From Corynebacterium glyciniphilum AJ 3170 (GTDB lineage Bacteria > Actinomycetota > Actinomycetes > Mycobacteriales > Mycobacteriaceae), in assembly GCF_000626675.1 (NCBI RefSeq), contig NZ_CP006842.1, positions 248,001 to 312,000 of the forward strand: 64,000 nucleotides of DNA, in the 5' to 3' direction. The position numbers were made by a program, and so were the translations under genes. Positions 43,858-53,079 of this stretch are shown piece after piece. Positions within the stretch are counted from its first letter, which is position 1. Every line of letters begins with the position of its first letter. The notes under the pieces are model-generated. The model did not search any database. It was not told where the DNA came from and saw only the letters and a program-made list of their open reading frames with translations.

Positions 43858-45237
43858 GTGAACACACCGTCGCCGACCCCCGCCGCGCCCACCGTCCCGC
43901 CGGACGGCTTCCGCATCTTCCTCAACGTCCTGGTCAACACCGCCGTCGCGAACATCACGACCAGTTTCCTGTGGTTCGTCCTGACCTTCTGGATCTACGC
44001 CGAGACACGCAACGTCATCGCCACCGGTGTCATCGGAGCGTCCTACATGCTGTTCGTCTCCGTGTTCAGCATGCTCTTCGGTACCCTCGTCGACCGCTTC
44101 CGCAAGAAGAACGTGATGGTGTGGGCCACCCTGACCGCGCTGACGGTGATCCTCCTGGACGTCGTGTTCTTCTTCATCGTCGGGGAGAGCCGGATCGCCG
44201 ATCTGGGCACGCCGTGGTTCTGGATGTTCGCCGTGGTCCTGCTCGCCGGGGCCGTCGTCGAACAGCTCCGCAACATCGCCCTGTCCACGACCGTCACCCT
44301 GCTGGTCGCCGAAGAACGACGGGCCAACGCCAACGGTCTCGTCGGCACCGTCCAGGGCATGGCGATGCTGGTCACCAGTGTTTTCAGCGGTCTCTCCGTC
44401 GGTTTCCTCGGCATGGGCTGGACGTTGGTCATCGGTGTGGCAGTCATGGCGATGACCCTGCTGCACCTGGTCACGGTGCGTATCCCCGAGAAGGAGATCG
44501 TGCAGTCGGACGACGCGACGGGGTGGGTTGACATCCGTGGCGGCTGGCTCGCCGTCATTGCCGTTCCCGGACTCCTCGCGCTGGTCCTGTTCACCACGCT
44601 CAACAACCTCTTCGGCGGAGTGGAGATGGCGCTGATGGACCCCTACGGTATCGACCTGTTCGGTGTCCAGGGGTGGGGGATCTGGTTCGCCGTGGCGTCC
44701 ACCGGGTTGTTCGTGGGCGGCGGTGTCATCGCGAAGTGGGGTTTGGGACGCAACCCGATCCGTACCATGCTGCTCTTCGCCGCCGGGATCGGTGTGGTCG
44801 GTGCCGTGATGACGCTGCGTGAGTGGGGCTGGCTGTTCGTCGTCGGCATCTGGCTGATGATGGCGTTCATCCCCGCCGTCGAGGCGGCGGAACAGACGGT
44901 CATCCAGAAGGTCGTGCCGTACGCGACCCAGGGGCGGGTCTTCGGGTTCGCCATGACCTTCGAGGCGGCCACGGCCCCGGTGACCGCGCTGCTGGTCGCG
45001 CCGTTGGCGGAGTGGTGGGTGATCCCGCACTTGAACACAGAGCAGGGGGCCCGCCAGTGGGAGTGGTTGCTCGGGACGGGGGAGTCGCGTGGCATCGCGC
45101 TGATCCTCGTGGTCGCCGGGATCCTCTGCGTGCTGCTGGCGGTCGCCGCGATGTGCACTCCGCAGTACCGGAGGCTGTCGCGGAGTTACGTTGGTTCCAC
45201 GGATACTGCTGGCTCCACCAGCGGGAACGTGGCTTAG
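43858..45237 (+). CDS. MFS transporter
   Basis: The protein has 459 residues and about twelve membrane spans, starting at a GTG (VNTPSPTPAAP). The loop FGTLVDRFRKKNVMVWA is an MFS motif-A variant, and VVLLAGAVVEQLRNIALSTTVTLLVAEERRANANGLVGTVQG resembles the macrolide-efflux/MFS_3 group. It may export a drug or a pathway product; the position after the Rieske/reductase pair does not prove a link. A GAGTCACCGC element lies at its end. Confidence 0.85.
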   Translation: MNTPSPTPAAPTVPPDGFRIFLNVLVNTAVANITTSFLWFVLTFWIYAETRNVIATGVIGASYMLFVSVFSMLFGTLVDRFRKKNVMVWATLTALTVILLDVVFFFIVGESRIADLGTPWFWMFAVVLLAGAVVEQLRNIALSTTVTLLVAEERRANANGLVGTVQGMAMLVTSVFSGLSVGFLGMGWTLVIGVAVMAMTLLHLVTVRIPEKEIVQSDDATGWVDIRGGWLAVIAVPGLLALVLFTTLNNLFGGVEMALMDPYGIDLFGVQGWGIWFAVASTGLFVGGGVIAKWGLGRNPIRTMLLFAAGIGVVGAVMTLREWGWLFVVGIWLMMAFIPAVEAAEQTVIQKVVPYATQGRVFGFAMTFEAATAPVTALLVAPLAEWWVIPHLNTEQGARQWEWLLGTGESRGIALILVVAGILCVLLAVAAMCTPQYRRLSRSYVGSTDTAGSTSGNVA

Positions 45238-45239
45238 GA

Positions 45240-45301
45240 CATCTGAGTCACCGCACAGAACGAATCTGATATCACGATCGTTCTGTGCGGTGACTCAGAT
45301 G
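45240..45301. repeat. GAGTCACCGC inverted-repeat element, copy B
   Basis: Perfect 24-nt arms (45240-45263 and 45278-45301). The core is GAGTCACCGC / GCGGTGACTC with inner arm ACAGAACGA / TCGTTCTGT. It separates the convergent MFS gene and the DUF559-like gene, whose stop codon lies inside the second arm. Confidence 0.92.
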
Positions 45302-46479
45302 TCGGGGTTCGGCAGAAGAGGAGGATCCGCGCGATCAATGGCGCGCCCCACCGCCTCGTCGACATCCTCCATCATCTGAGGTACGTCCGAAAGAAGCCGC
45401 GCGTCAATCCGCACGAACTCCCATCGCAACGCCTGCAGCCGGTGAACTTGCTCGAAGTCGATGCCTCGCCTCTCCTCAGCACGGTGGTACGCGCCGTCGT
45501 AAAACAGAGCGATCTTCAACTCCTCACAGGCCAGATCGGCCACCAGGTGTTTCCATGGTCGACCCTTCGGATCGAGCTGTACGGTGACCTGCGACGTCCA
45601 GGAGAAGCCTTCAGGGAGGACGTCACGGGTGTACAGCCGCAGGAGTGTCTCCCGTGGAGACTGTGCCCCGATGTCCGACAACGCCAACAGTTTGTCGATG
45701 GTCCTCCGATCGACGTAGTTGCGCGATCCGCGCCGGATGTTCTCAGCGGTGAGCCACGTGCACTGGTAGAAGGCGTCGATGAACTGGATGGAACGAACTT
45801 CCCTGTCCGTTAGGCCGGGGACAGGCGGGACGTCCCAGCCGTGCGATCCCTTCAGAATCGAGTGGAGGCACTGGGCTGCGGCGACATCGGCGCTGACGAC
45901 CCGGAGGTCCGGGAACTCCGGGTCCGGGCGCACCACCGGAGTCCCTGTACGGTAGCGCCGGAACACCGGCACCCGCGGCGTGGTGGCGGCAACCCAGGAG
46001 CGGGCGTCGCCCCGTGGCGAGCCGTCGCGCAGCAGTACCACTGGTGCATCGTCGCACCAGAACGGCAGACCGTGGAATGCGACCGCTGCCCAGAACCCGA
46101 TGACGCTGCCGACACTGAGCATCCAGTGAGCACGGGCGCGGGTGACGATGTCCATGCCGAAGCCGCCGCAATCGTCCGGTAGAACGCGGAACTCCTCCGG
46201 CATGTCTTCGGTGGCCAGATCAACCACCACTCCACGAGTGAGGTCACGGAACCGTTGCCGGACCGTGGTCTGCGTGGCGCGTCCCGACGCCAGTACCTCG
46301 GCCCGACGCTCCGGGACCGGGCGTGGCAGCACTCTGATGGAATGCTCCAGGCCTCTGCCGTCCGGAATCCGCCCCGCACGGCGTGCTGTCGCCAGCCATA
46401 GACGCCGGCGCCGTTTCTCCTCACGGAACTCGCGGCGCCGCTGCTCGGTTGTTTTTCCTGTCCCGGTCCCCGTCCCCAT
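45295..46479 (-). CDS. Hypothetical protein with DUF559-like C-terminal domain
   Basis: The protein has 394 residues from the ATG at 46479. The N-terminal third is Arg-rich (TTEQRRREFREEKRRRRLWLATARRAG). The last about 110 residues (LACEELKIALFYDGAYHRAEERRGIDFEQVHRLQALRWEFVRIDARLL) match the pattern of the DUF559 / Vsr-like nuclease fold, with the usual acidic and Asp-Gly-x-x-His residues. The middle resembles the abortive-phage-infection-like AbiEi/DUF559 proteins of actinobacteria (HGLPFWCDDAPVVLLRD), but this is tentative. Such genes are frequent in corynebacteria and their function is unknown. Confidence 0.7.
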   Translation of the reverse strand: MGTGTGTGKTTEQRRREFREEKRRRRLWLATARRAGRIPDGRGLEHSIRVLPRPVPERRAEVLASGRATQTTVRQRFRDLTRGVVVDLATEDMPEEFRVLPDDCGGFGMDIVTRARAHWMLSVGSVIGFWAAVAFHGLPFWCDDAPVVLLRDGSPRGDARSWVAATTPRVPVFRRYRTGTPVVRPDPEFPDLRVVSADVAAAQCLHSILKGSHGWDVPPVPGLTDREVRSIQFIDAFYQCTWLTAENIRRGSRNYVDRRTIDKLLALSDIGAQSPRETLLRLYTRDVLPEGFSWTSQVTVQLDPKGRPWKHLVADLACEELKIALFYDGAYHRAEERRGIDFEQVHRLQALRWEFVRIDARLLSDVPQMMEDVDEAVGRAIDRADPPLLPNPDI

Positions 46480-46538
46480 GACACCAGTGAAGCCGAGAGG
46501 GCACACCAGCGAAAGGGTGTGGAAGAACCTGTGGAGAA

Positions 46539-47552
46539 CTACAGCTCGCCGACGAGTTCCACGACACGCTCGGCGGTGCCCCAGGACAGTGTAACTCCCG
46601 CGCCGCCGTGGCCGTACGCGGCGATGACCGGCAGGTCGTACCCGTCGACATGCTCGATCCGCACCGTCTCGCGTGCCGGACGTAGCCCCGCGCCGTGGCC
46701 GATGATCGGCAACTCCGTGAGCTCGGGGACCAGAGCCTCCGCACGGGCCAGGATGGCCTCGGCTGTGGCCTGATCCGGGGCCTCGTCCCACGAGCCTGGT
46801 TCAGACGTCCCGCCGACGACGATCTCATCTTCTCGGGGGAAGACGTACGTCATGTGCGCCGGGTCATCGGAGTCCACGACCCAGTCGGTCAGCAGCGGGC
46901 CGTCCTCCCCGCCGTCACCGTTGGCGAAGAGCATCAGCTGTCCACGCACCGGGGCGACCGCATCATCCCCACCGAGCAGGTCGCCGCCGCGTAAACCGCC
47001 GGCGATGACGGCCGCATCCGTCGTCCCCGTGAGCTCCTCCAGCGAGGCAACCGTGCGCCACTGGAAAGCCACGCCGTTCATCCGGCACGAGTCCATCAGC
47101 CAGGCGAGATAACGCGAGGTCATGATCATCGGCAGGGTGGCACGCACACCGCCGTCGACCGGCTGGACCGCGTCGTCGCCGAGCACCTCCACCACCGGCG
47201 CGACCCAGGAGCGGTCCGGCGGATCGAGGCGCTCATGCAGGACACCGGTCCGCATCTGTACTGGTGGTACGTCGTCGGTGAAGTCATCGGTGGCGGTGTC
47301 AGCGCTGGTGTCTCCGAGGGCGGCCAACTCCACGAACCGTCGCAGCGACCGTTCGACCACCTGTTCCGTGCCTGCTGCGTGGTACGGGAACCACAGTGCT
47401 CCTGCCAGCGCGGACACTGTGTCGCCGGGGCCATGGTCAGCGATGACGGTGACCTCGTGACCGGCTTCGGCGAGTTCATAAGCGCAGGACAGGCCGATCA
47501 CGCCGGCGCCGATGACGGTGATTCGCAAGTGCTTCGATGGCATGGCGACCAT
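46539..47552 (-). CDS. D-amino-acid oxidase (DAAO-like flavoprotein)
   Basis: The protein has 337 residues. ITVIGAGVIGLSCAYELAEAGHEVTV is the FAD site; AGALWFPYHA is the DAAO-type loop after it; the C-terminus has GLRPARETVRIEH and AYGHGGAGVTLSWGTAERVVELV, the DAAO signature with the substrate-binding Arg. It oxidises D-amino acids, or possibly glycine or sarcosine, to imino acids. The ATG at 47552 follows GGAGG by 11 nt. It has its own promoter region next to repeat copy C, and stands apart from the upstream operon in the same orientation. Confidence 0.9.
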   Translation of the reverse strand: MVAMPSKHLRITVIGAGVIGLSCAYELAEAGHEVTVIADHGPGDTVSALAGALWFPYHAAGTEQVVERSLRRFVELAALGDTSADTATDDFTDDVPPVQMRTGVLHERLDPPDRSWVAPVVEVLGDDAVQPVDGGVRATLPMIMTSRYLAWLMDSCRMNGVAFQWRTVASLEELTGTTDAAVIAGGLRGGDLLGGDDAVAPVRGQLMLFANGDGGEDGPLLTDWVVDSDDPAHMTYVFPREDEIVVGGTSEPGSWDEAPDQATAEAILARAEALVPELTELPIIGHGAGLRPARETVRIEHVDGYDLPVIAAYGHGGAGVTLSWGTAERVVELVGEL

Positions 47553-47579
47553 TGTTTCATGTGCCTCCCACTGCGTTGA

Positions 47580-47643
47580 GCATCTGAGTCACCGCCCAGA
47601 ACGATCCGGAGCCGTGAACCGTTTTGGGCGGTGACTCAGATGC
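47580..47643. repeat. GAGTCACCGC inverted-repeat element, copy C
   Basis: 24-nt arms (47580-47603 and 47620-47643) with one mismatch and a 16-nt loop. It sits 12 nt past the stop codon of the last gene of the minus-strand catabolic operon and upstream of the D-amino-acid oxidase gene. Confidence 0.92.
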
Positions 47644-47655
47644 TGCCGTTCACCC

Positions 47656-49047
47656 TTACAGCGCCGGGGTGAACCCGCCGGCCGCGGCGGAGCGGACCAT
47701 ACCCTCGTCCGCCAGGCGGTTGACCTCCGCGGCGTCGGCACCCGAGGGCGAGGAGGCGGAGGAGTCATACACCACCTCACCGCCGACGTACACCCTCCGC
47801 AGGTGCCGTAGCCCGCAGGCCAGCACGTAGGTCGCCACCGGGTCCCACACCGGTCCGGTCGCCGGGTCGCGGGGATCCACGACGAGCAGGTCGGCGAACT
47901 TGCCGACCTCCAACGAGCCCACCTTGTCACCCACGCCCATGGACCGGGCGGAGCCGAGGGTGTGCAGGTGCAGGACGTCGTCCACGGCCATGATGGAGGC
48001 GTCGGAGTGGACGGCACGCTGGGTGAACAGTCCGGTGCGCATGTTCTCGAAGGGGTCGGAGGTGTCGGTGCAGGACTGGTCGTCGACCCCCATGCCCACG
48101 GTCACGTCGCGCCCCAGCAGGGTCACGATGTCGGCGATGCCGGAGCCCAGACGTCCGTTGGACATCGCCTGCCACACCACCGAGCTGCCGGACTCGACCA
48201 CGCGCTCGACCATGCGCTCGGTGGGGTGGACGAAGTGGCCGAAGGCGAAGTCGCGGCCGAGCACGCCGGCGTTGTCGTACCAGTCGAACTTGGACTGCTG
48301 GATGTCGATCTGCTCGGCGGTCTCCACGAAGTGCGCCTGGTTGGTGATGCCCCACTTCTCCATGAGTGCCTTCTCCCGCTCGGCGGTCACGGCGGCGGAG
48401 GCCCACTGCACCGCGCCGTACACGGAGCCGCCCAGGTTCAACGCCGGGTCGATCTCGTCCAGGTGTGTCATCGCCACTCCGAAGGCGTCGAAGGCGTCGG
48501 TCTCGGGCAGTTGTTCGTCGTCGACGCGCACGGAGGTGACGAAGCGGATGCCGGCATCGGCGACGCCGTCGATCTGGCGGGTCACGAAGTCCGGCTCGTG
48601 CACCTTCACGGCCTTCAGGGTGGAGGTCTCGTAGTCGAAGCGGCAGATCACCCGCGACTGGGTGAAGTTGTACACCGAGGTGATGCCGGAGGCGAGGTGG
48701 TCCAGGCCACCGGCGCGGGAGAGCCAGTACATGGTCTCCGGGTCGGCGTTGGCGAGCATCGCACTGTTCTGGGTGACCCACTTGTACAGCGGGGACGAGT
48801 GTTCCACCCCGCGCATGCCGCCGGTGTAGATGTGGCTGTGCGCGGAGATGAACCCGGGGGCGAGGAAGGCTCCGTCGAGGTCGACGACACGGGAGGACGC
48901 AGCTACTGTCGCCTCGGGCGCGGTCCCCTCGCCGATGCCGTCGATGCGTCCGTCAGCGTCGACGGACAGCCAGCCGCGGAACCAGCGTGGTTGTGCGCCG
49001 CTGACCGGGATGATGACGGCGTTGGTGAACAGGGTGGATGAGCTCAT
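47656..49047 (-). CDS. Amidohydrolase-superfamily deaminase/chlorohydrolase (TrzN/AtzB-like)
   Basis: The protein has 463 residues. All metal ligands of the subtype-III amidohydrolases are visible: HxH in ISAHSHIYTGG, H-x-x-E in AHFVETAE, His in AFGHFVHP, and Asp in GMGVDDQSCTD. Relatives hydrolyse aminated or halogenated N-heterocycles, guanine or S-adenosylhomocysteine. It is the last gene of the eight-gene minus-strand operon. The start overlaps the stop of the preceding PNPOx-like gene by 4 nt. Confidence 0.9.
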   Translation of the reverse strand: MSSSTLFTNAVIIPVSGAQPRWFRGWLSVDADGRIDGIGEGTAPEATVAASSRVVDLDGAFLAPGFISAHSHIYTGGMRGVEHSSPLYKWVTQNSAMLANADPETMYWLSRAGGLDHLASGITSVYNFTQSRVICRFDYETSTLKAVKVHEPDFVTRQIDGVADAGIRFVTSVRVDDEQLPETDAFDAFGVAMTHLDEIDPALNLGGSVYGAVQWASAAVTAEREKALMEKWGITNQAHFVETAEQIDIQQSKFDWYDNAGVLGRDFAFGHFVHPTERMVERVVESGSSVVWQAMSNGRLGSGIADIVTLLGRDVTVGMGVDDQSCTDTSDPFENMRTGLFTQRAVHSDASIMAVDDVLHLHTLGSARSMGVGDKVGSLEVGKFADLLVVDPRDPATGPVWDPVATYVLACGLRHLRRVYVGGEVVYDSSASSPSGADAAEVNRLADEGMVRSAAAGGFTPAL

Positions 49048-49628
49048 CCGGGGAGAACCTCCTGGGTCCAGTCGGGGTTGTCAGGCGAGGTGCCGGTGGT
49101 ACGGGTGTACCGCACGCGGCGGGACGGTCCGGCGTCGTCGGCGGTCCAGAACAGGTACTCGCGCGGGACGACGGCGTACCCGGCCCACGTCTCGGGCGGG
49201 CCGGAGTGGGTGAGGTCCGGGTGCTCGTCGGCGAAGGACGCCCAGAGGCGGCGACGCTCCTCCGTCGTCTGCGCGGCGAGGTCGGCGTCGTTGAGCCAGG
49301 CGAGCAGCTGCAGGTAGTGGGAGCGTCGGGCGAAGGCGGTGCGTTCGCCGGACCGGGTGTCGGGGACGACGTCGCCGATCACGGTGACCTGCCGCGTCCG
49401 GTCCGGCGTCAGCACCGTCAGCGACGCCTTCGGGCACGCGGCGATGTCCCGGACCTTTTGTGACCGGGCGTCGGTGTGGAAGTACACGCGGCCGTCCTCG
49501 CCGACACCGGACACCATCACGGTGCGGGTGCGCGGGTACCCGTCGGCGCCGACGGTGGCCAGCGTCATCAGGGTCGGGGCGGTCGGCGACTCCTCGAGGT
49601 GGTCGAGGAACAGGCACGACGGTGTCAT
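49044..49628 (-). CDS. Pyridoxamine-5'-phosphate-oxidase-fold flavoprotein (copy 1)
   Basis: The protein has 194 residues. The FMN-binding split-barrel pattern is TLMTLATVGADGYPRTRTVMVSGVGEDGRVYFHTDARSQKVRDI, the same arrangement as PdxH-like and general stress FMN proteins. The C-terminal YAVVPREYLFWTADDAGPSRRVRY corresponds to the PNPOx C-terminal dimerisation segment. It may be a reductase or oxidase acting on a pathway intermediate. Paralogue at 60022-60582. Genes before and after overlap by 4 nt. Confidence 0.88.
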   Translation of the reverse strand: MTPSCLFLDHLEESPTAPTLMTLATVGADGYPRTRTVMVSGVGEDGRVYFHTDARSQKVRDIAACPKASLTVLTPDRTRQVTVIGDVVPDTRSGERTAFARRSHYLQLLAWLNDADLAAQTTEERRRLWASFADEHPDLTHSGPPETWAGYAVVPREYLFWTADDAGPSRRVRYTRTTGTSPDNPDWTQEVLPG

Positions 49629-50419
49629 CGCCTGCCTCCCGGGGTGAAGGACGCGATCTCGGGCAGTGCGGCGACGATCTCGTCGACGCGTGCGCGGAAC
49701 AGCTCCTCACCGACCTCGGCGGACGCCCCGGTGGGGTCGCCGACGACACCGGACTCCGACAGGTCGGTGGACAGCCAGCCGAAGGTCACCGGCCGACCCG
49801 GGGCACCGAAGCCGATGTGGGAGCAGTCGGCGACGGTGTCGGCGACCTGCGGCCCCAATGCCGACGCGGCGGACACATCCACGAGTTCCGGGGCGATGTG
49901 CAGCATCATCGAGGTCTCCGCCCAGCCGGCGTGCACTCCGATGCCGCGTTCGGTCTCCCCGGGGAGTGCCGGTCCGGACATCAGGAAGGTGTGCAGGTCG
50001 AAGCGTCGGCGCAATTCGCGCAGGGCGACGCCCAGCAGGGCGGAGTTCCCGCCGTGGCAGTTGACGAAGAGCAGGCGCCTGGCCGGGGTCGCGGCGATGG
50101 AACGGCCCAGATCCACCACCGTCTGGAAGAAGGTTTCAGGACGCAGCCACATCGTGCCGGGCAGCAGGGCGTGCTCGTCGGACTTGGTGTACGCCAGTGA
50201 CGGCAGTAACCAGACGTCCGTGCCGGACGCGGCGGCCCGCGTCACCGCCTCAGCGGAGACCGCTTCGGCGACGGTCAGGTCGGTGGACACCGGCAGGTGC
50301 GGGCCGTGGGGTTCGATCGCCCCGGTCGGCAGCACCAGCACGCTGTCCTTCGAGAGAACAGTGGGAACCTCGGCGGTCGTCAGGTCCGCGAAGCGTCGGG
50401 ACGCGCTGATCACATCCAC
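49625..50419 (-). CDS. Creatininase-family amidohydrolase
   Basis: The protein has 264 residues. The family metal site is intact: VLPTGAIEPHGPHLPVSTD (Glu, His, Asp), NCHGGN and HAGWAETSMM. Members open cyclic amides (creatinine) or remove formyl groups in riboflavin/F420 synthesis. In this operon, opening of a lactam or cyclic ureide formed by upstream oxidation is the plausible role. It overlaps the FAD-oxidase gene by 10 nt and the PNPOx gene by 4 nt. Confidence 0.9.
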   Translation of the reverse strand: MDVISASRRFADLTTAEVPTVLSKDSVLVLPTGAIEPHGPHLPVSTDLTVAEAVSAEAVTRAAASGTDVWLLPSLAYTKSDEHALLPGTMWLRPETFFQTVVDLGRSIAATPARRLLFVNCHGGNSALLGVALRELRRRFDLHTFLMSGPALPGETERGIGVHAGWAETSMMLHIAPELVDVSAASALGPQVADTVADCSHIGFGAPGRPVTFGWLSTDLSESGVVGDPTGASAEVGEELFRARVDEIVAALPEIASFTPGGRR

Positions 50420-51840
50420 CTCCCGGGGTTGAGGATGCCGTGGGGGTCGGAGGTGTCAGCCAGGGCCCGCACACGCTCGGGTTCCAGGTCGATGTACCAC
50501 TGGTGCGGGGAGTGCACACCAACCCCCAGGGCGGTGAGTTCCGGAACACCGGCGAGGATACGGTCCTTGAGCTCGGCCACGCTCTCGTTTTCGTCGATCC
50601 GTCCGTTGAGCATGCCGAACATCATGTTGTTGCCGACCTCCAGATGGAACAGGCCGCCACCGTCCGGGGTCGTAAACACCGCCTCGACCTCCTCGAGCCG
50701 GTCGACGACCGCATTGCCCTGGCACTCCATGTGGAACCAGCGACCGGGCTGCTTCTTCTGCAGCCACCAGGTCGGATGATTGTAGGAGATCGTGGACAGT
50801 CGCACCGACTGGGTGATGCCCTCGCGGACATCCTCGACCTGCCCGCCGTAGGACGCGACGATCGCCGCGACGTCCTCTACTTCGTCAGCATCGATGATGC
50901 CGCGCAGGCTCGCCCGTCCACGCACGAGCGCAGGATCCGACGGCAGAGCATCGACGATCTCTGCGCCGTCGGCGGACATCAACCGTGGCTGCAGCCGGGC
51001 GTCCAGCACCGCCCACGCGGCGTCGAAGGCGCCTCGAGCCGATCCGAAGGACGCGTACACGCACCGCCAGTCCTGCAACGGCTCGACGCGTACGGTGGCC
51101 CGCACAATGATGCCCGCGACGCCGTAGGTGTGGACGAATGGTTGGGCGTCCTCGCCCTCCAGGTGGATGATCCGGGCGTCCTCGGTGGCGGGGACGATGT
51201 CCACGGCGGTGACGAATCCCTGGTGGTTGCGCCCGTGCACGATGGTGCCGGTGCCGGCGGAGCCGCCGCCGAGGAACCCGCCCAGGGTGGACTGCACGGT
51301 GGACGGGTACATCCACAGCTGGTGGTCGCGGTCCCAGGCGTACTGCTCGAGGGTGAGCATCGTCGTGCCGGCATCGGCGGTGATCGTGCCGGAGTCCGCA
51401 TCCAGTCCGTGGATGCCGGTCAACGAGGTCATGTCGAGAACCAGACCGCCGAAGCGGGGCAGCACCTGGCCGTAGTTGCCGGTGCCCTTGCCTCGGGTGG
51501 TGACCGGTACGCCGCGGCGCACGGCGGCACGCATGATCGCGGGGACCTCCTCGACGCGCCGGGGGTAGCAGACCACGTCCGGGGTGCCGAGCTCACCCTC
51601 GGCGAGTTGGGCGGAGAGTACCGGGCTCATGCCTGAGCCGTCGCGGGACGCCCGGCCGAGTGCACGGGGCAGCTGGCTGACGCCGCGTGGGCCGAGCACG
51701 GCGATGAGGTCATCGACCAGGGCGTCGACGTCGTCGGCGGTGAAGTCGGGGCATCCGTCGTGAGTGGCGGTGGCGAAGACGTGGTCAACATCGGTCTCGA
51801 CACGGACCCCGAGCTCGGGCGGTGAACCTACGGCGCTCAC
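50410..51840 (-). CDS. FAD-binding oxidoreductase of the GlcD/VAO type
   Basis: The protein has 476 residues. The PCMH-type FAD domain contains PVTTRGKGTGNYGQVLPRFGG, ITADAGTTMLTLEQYAW, and STLGGFLGGGSAGTGTIVHGRN; the C-terminus ends DPHGILNPGRWM as in glycolate oxidase GlcD and D-lactate dehydrogenase-like enzymes. It should oxidise a hydroxy acid or an alcohol. The position between the importer-binding protein and the creatininase suggests action on an early intermediate. Confidence 0.88.
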   Translation of the reverse strand: MSAVGSPPELGVRVETDVDHVFATATHDGCPDFTADDVDALVDDLIAVLGPRGVSQLPRALGRASRDGSGMSPVLSAQLAEGELGTPDVVCYPRRVEEVPAIMRAAVRRGVPVTTRGKGTGNYGQVLPRFGGLVLDMTSLTGIHGLDADSGTITADAGTTMLTLEQYAWDRDHQLWMYPSTVQSTLGGFLGGGSAGTGTIVHGRNHQGFVTAVDIVPATEDARIIHLEGEDAQPFVHTYGVAGIIVRATVRVEPLQDWRCVYASFGSARGAFDAAWAVLDARLQPRLMSADGAEIVDALPSDPALVRGRASLRGIIDADEVEDVAAIVASYGGQVEDVREGITQSVRLSTISYNHPTWWLQKKQPGRWFHMECQGNAVVDRLEEVEAVFTTPDGGGLFHLEVGNNMMFGMLNGRIDENESVAELKDRILAGVPELTALGVGVHSPHQWYIDLEPERVRALADTSDPHGILNPGRWM

Positions 51841-53027
51841 TGCAGCGACACCCCCTCGTCGAGGAACTCGTTGGTGGCCAGTTCTTCGGTGGCCACACCG
51901 TCCTTCACGGGGGTGTTCTGTTCCGCGAAGATCGGGGTGACGATGTCGAGCACCTCGTTGACACGGGCCTCATCAAACGAGCCGAGTACGCCGTCGGAGC
52001 CGTCGGCGACGAGTTCCTCCTCCGCCATCTGCCGGTGACCGTAGTCGGCGTTGCCGTCGCCGTAGACCCAGCCGGCGTTGAAGTCCTCGACCGCCTCGAC
52101 GATCAGTTCGTTCGTGGCCGCGGGGTCCTCCATGTAGGACTTCACGCCGCGCTGCAGCACGGGGATCAGCTCGGAGAGGCAGTCGGTGGTCCCGGCGTCC
52201 TCGAGGTCCGCTGTCTTGGTGGCCAGTGCGGACTTATAGGTGGGGAACCCGGCGTCGTGGATGAGCTGGTACTCCACCGGCTTCATCCAGCCCTGGACCT
52301 CGTTCTCGTAGTTGTAGGGCTCGGAAGACGAGTAGCCCTGCTGGGCATTGGCACCGTCCGCGGCGACGAACGTGGCAGGCGAGCCGTCGTAGCTTTCGTC
52401 GATCTGGGATTCGTCGAGGATGCCGGCGCCGGTGAGGTACCTGATGTAGGACATGTTCGAGAAGGTCAGGACGGTTGCGTTCTCATCCTTGAGGTCAGCG
52501 ATCTCGCGGACGTCCGGGTAGGTTTCCGGATCCCACATGATCATCTGTGGGCTCTTGGCCAGGGTGGCCATCACACCGGTGGTGGGCATGCCGTCGGAGT
52601 TCTGGATGGACTGGTCGGTGTCGACGTAGCCGAGCAGGATGTCCGGGTCCTGGTACATCTGAGAGGTCACGTTCTGGTTGCCGATCGCCGGGCCGCCGGA
52701 CCGGATCTCGATGTCGACCCCGGTATAGCCGTTCTCACCGTCGAAGAGTGGGCCGCTGACGGTCTTGCCGTCGGCGTCGATGCTCACGGCATCGCGTCCG
52801 TCGCCGCCGTAGTTGAGTTGTTCATAGAGGTGACCATGCTCGGCCTCGGGGAACCAGTCGGTCTGGACGACCACAGTGGACGGGCAGACCGACGAGAGGT
52901 CAGTGGTGCCGACCTCACCGTCGTAACCGGAGGCTGTGGACGAGTCGCTGTCGTCACCGCAGGCGGTGAGGGCGAAGGTAGTGACCACGGCGACGGTGCC
53001 GGCGGTCACGGTGCGGGCGTTTTTCAT
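51837..53027 (-). CDS. NMT1/NitT-TauT-type substrate-binding lipoprotein (copy 2)
   Basis: The protein has 396 residues. The lipobox is ALTAC in the signal peptide (VAVVTTFALTAC), followed by Asp/Ser-rich GDDSDSST. The mature part is a type-II binding fold (VVVQTDWFPEAEHGHLYEQLNYGG). It is encoded in an operon with permease and ATPase, so the ligand is imported by this ABC system. Paralogue of 16236-17399 with shared blocks around WMKPVEYQLIHDAGFPTYKSAL. NMT1-like proteins bind pyrimidine, nitrate, sulfonate or related small solutes; the ligand here is unknown. Confidence 0.92.
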   Translation of the reverse strand: MKNARTVTAGTVAVVTTFALTACGDDSDSSTASGYDGEVGTTDLSSVCPSTVVVQTDWFPEAEHGHLYEQLNYGGDGRDAVSIDADGKTVSGPLFDGENGYTGVDIEIRSGGPAIGNQNVTSQMYQDPDILLGYVDTDQSIQNSDGMPTTGVMATLAKSPQMIMWDPETYPDVREIADLKDENATVLTFSNMSYIRYLTGAGILDESQIDESYDGSPATFVAADGANAQQGYSSSEPYNYENEVQGWMKPVEYQLIHDAGFPTYKSALATKTADLEDAGTTDCLSELIPVLQRGVKSYMEDPAATNELIVEAVEDFNAGWVYGDGNADYGHRQMAEEELVADGSDGVLGSFDEARVNEVLDIVTPIFAEQNTPVKDGVATEELATNEFLDEGVSLQ

Positions 53028-53052
53028 GGGAGCTTCTCCGGTTCTCGGATGT

Positions 53053-53079
53053 TCAGGAAAGTCAGGAAGGTCGGGAAGG
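53053..53079 (+). repeat. Three tandem 9-nt units between permease and lipoprotein genes
   Basis: TCAGGAAAG, TCAGGAAGG and TCGGGAAGG follow one another directly between the lipoprotein gene start and the permease stop codon. Slippage is the likely origin. Confidence 0.6.

Noticed and set aside
47580..47643. Inverted repeats as insertion-sequence ends
   Set aside because: The two arms are only 16 nt apart and enclose no gene; no transposase is present anywhere in the window.
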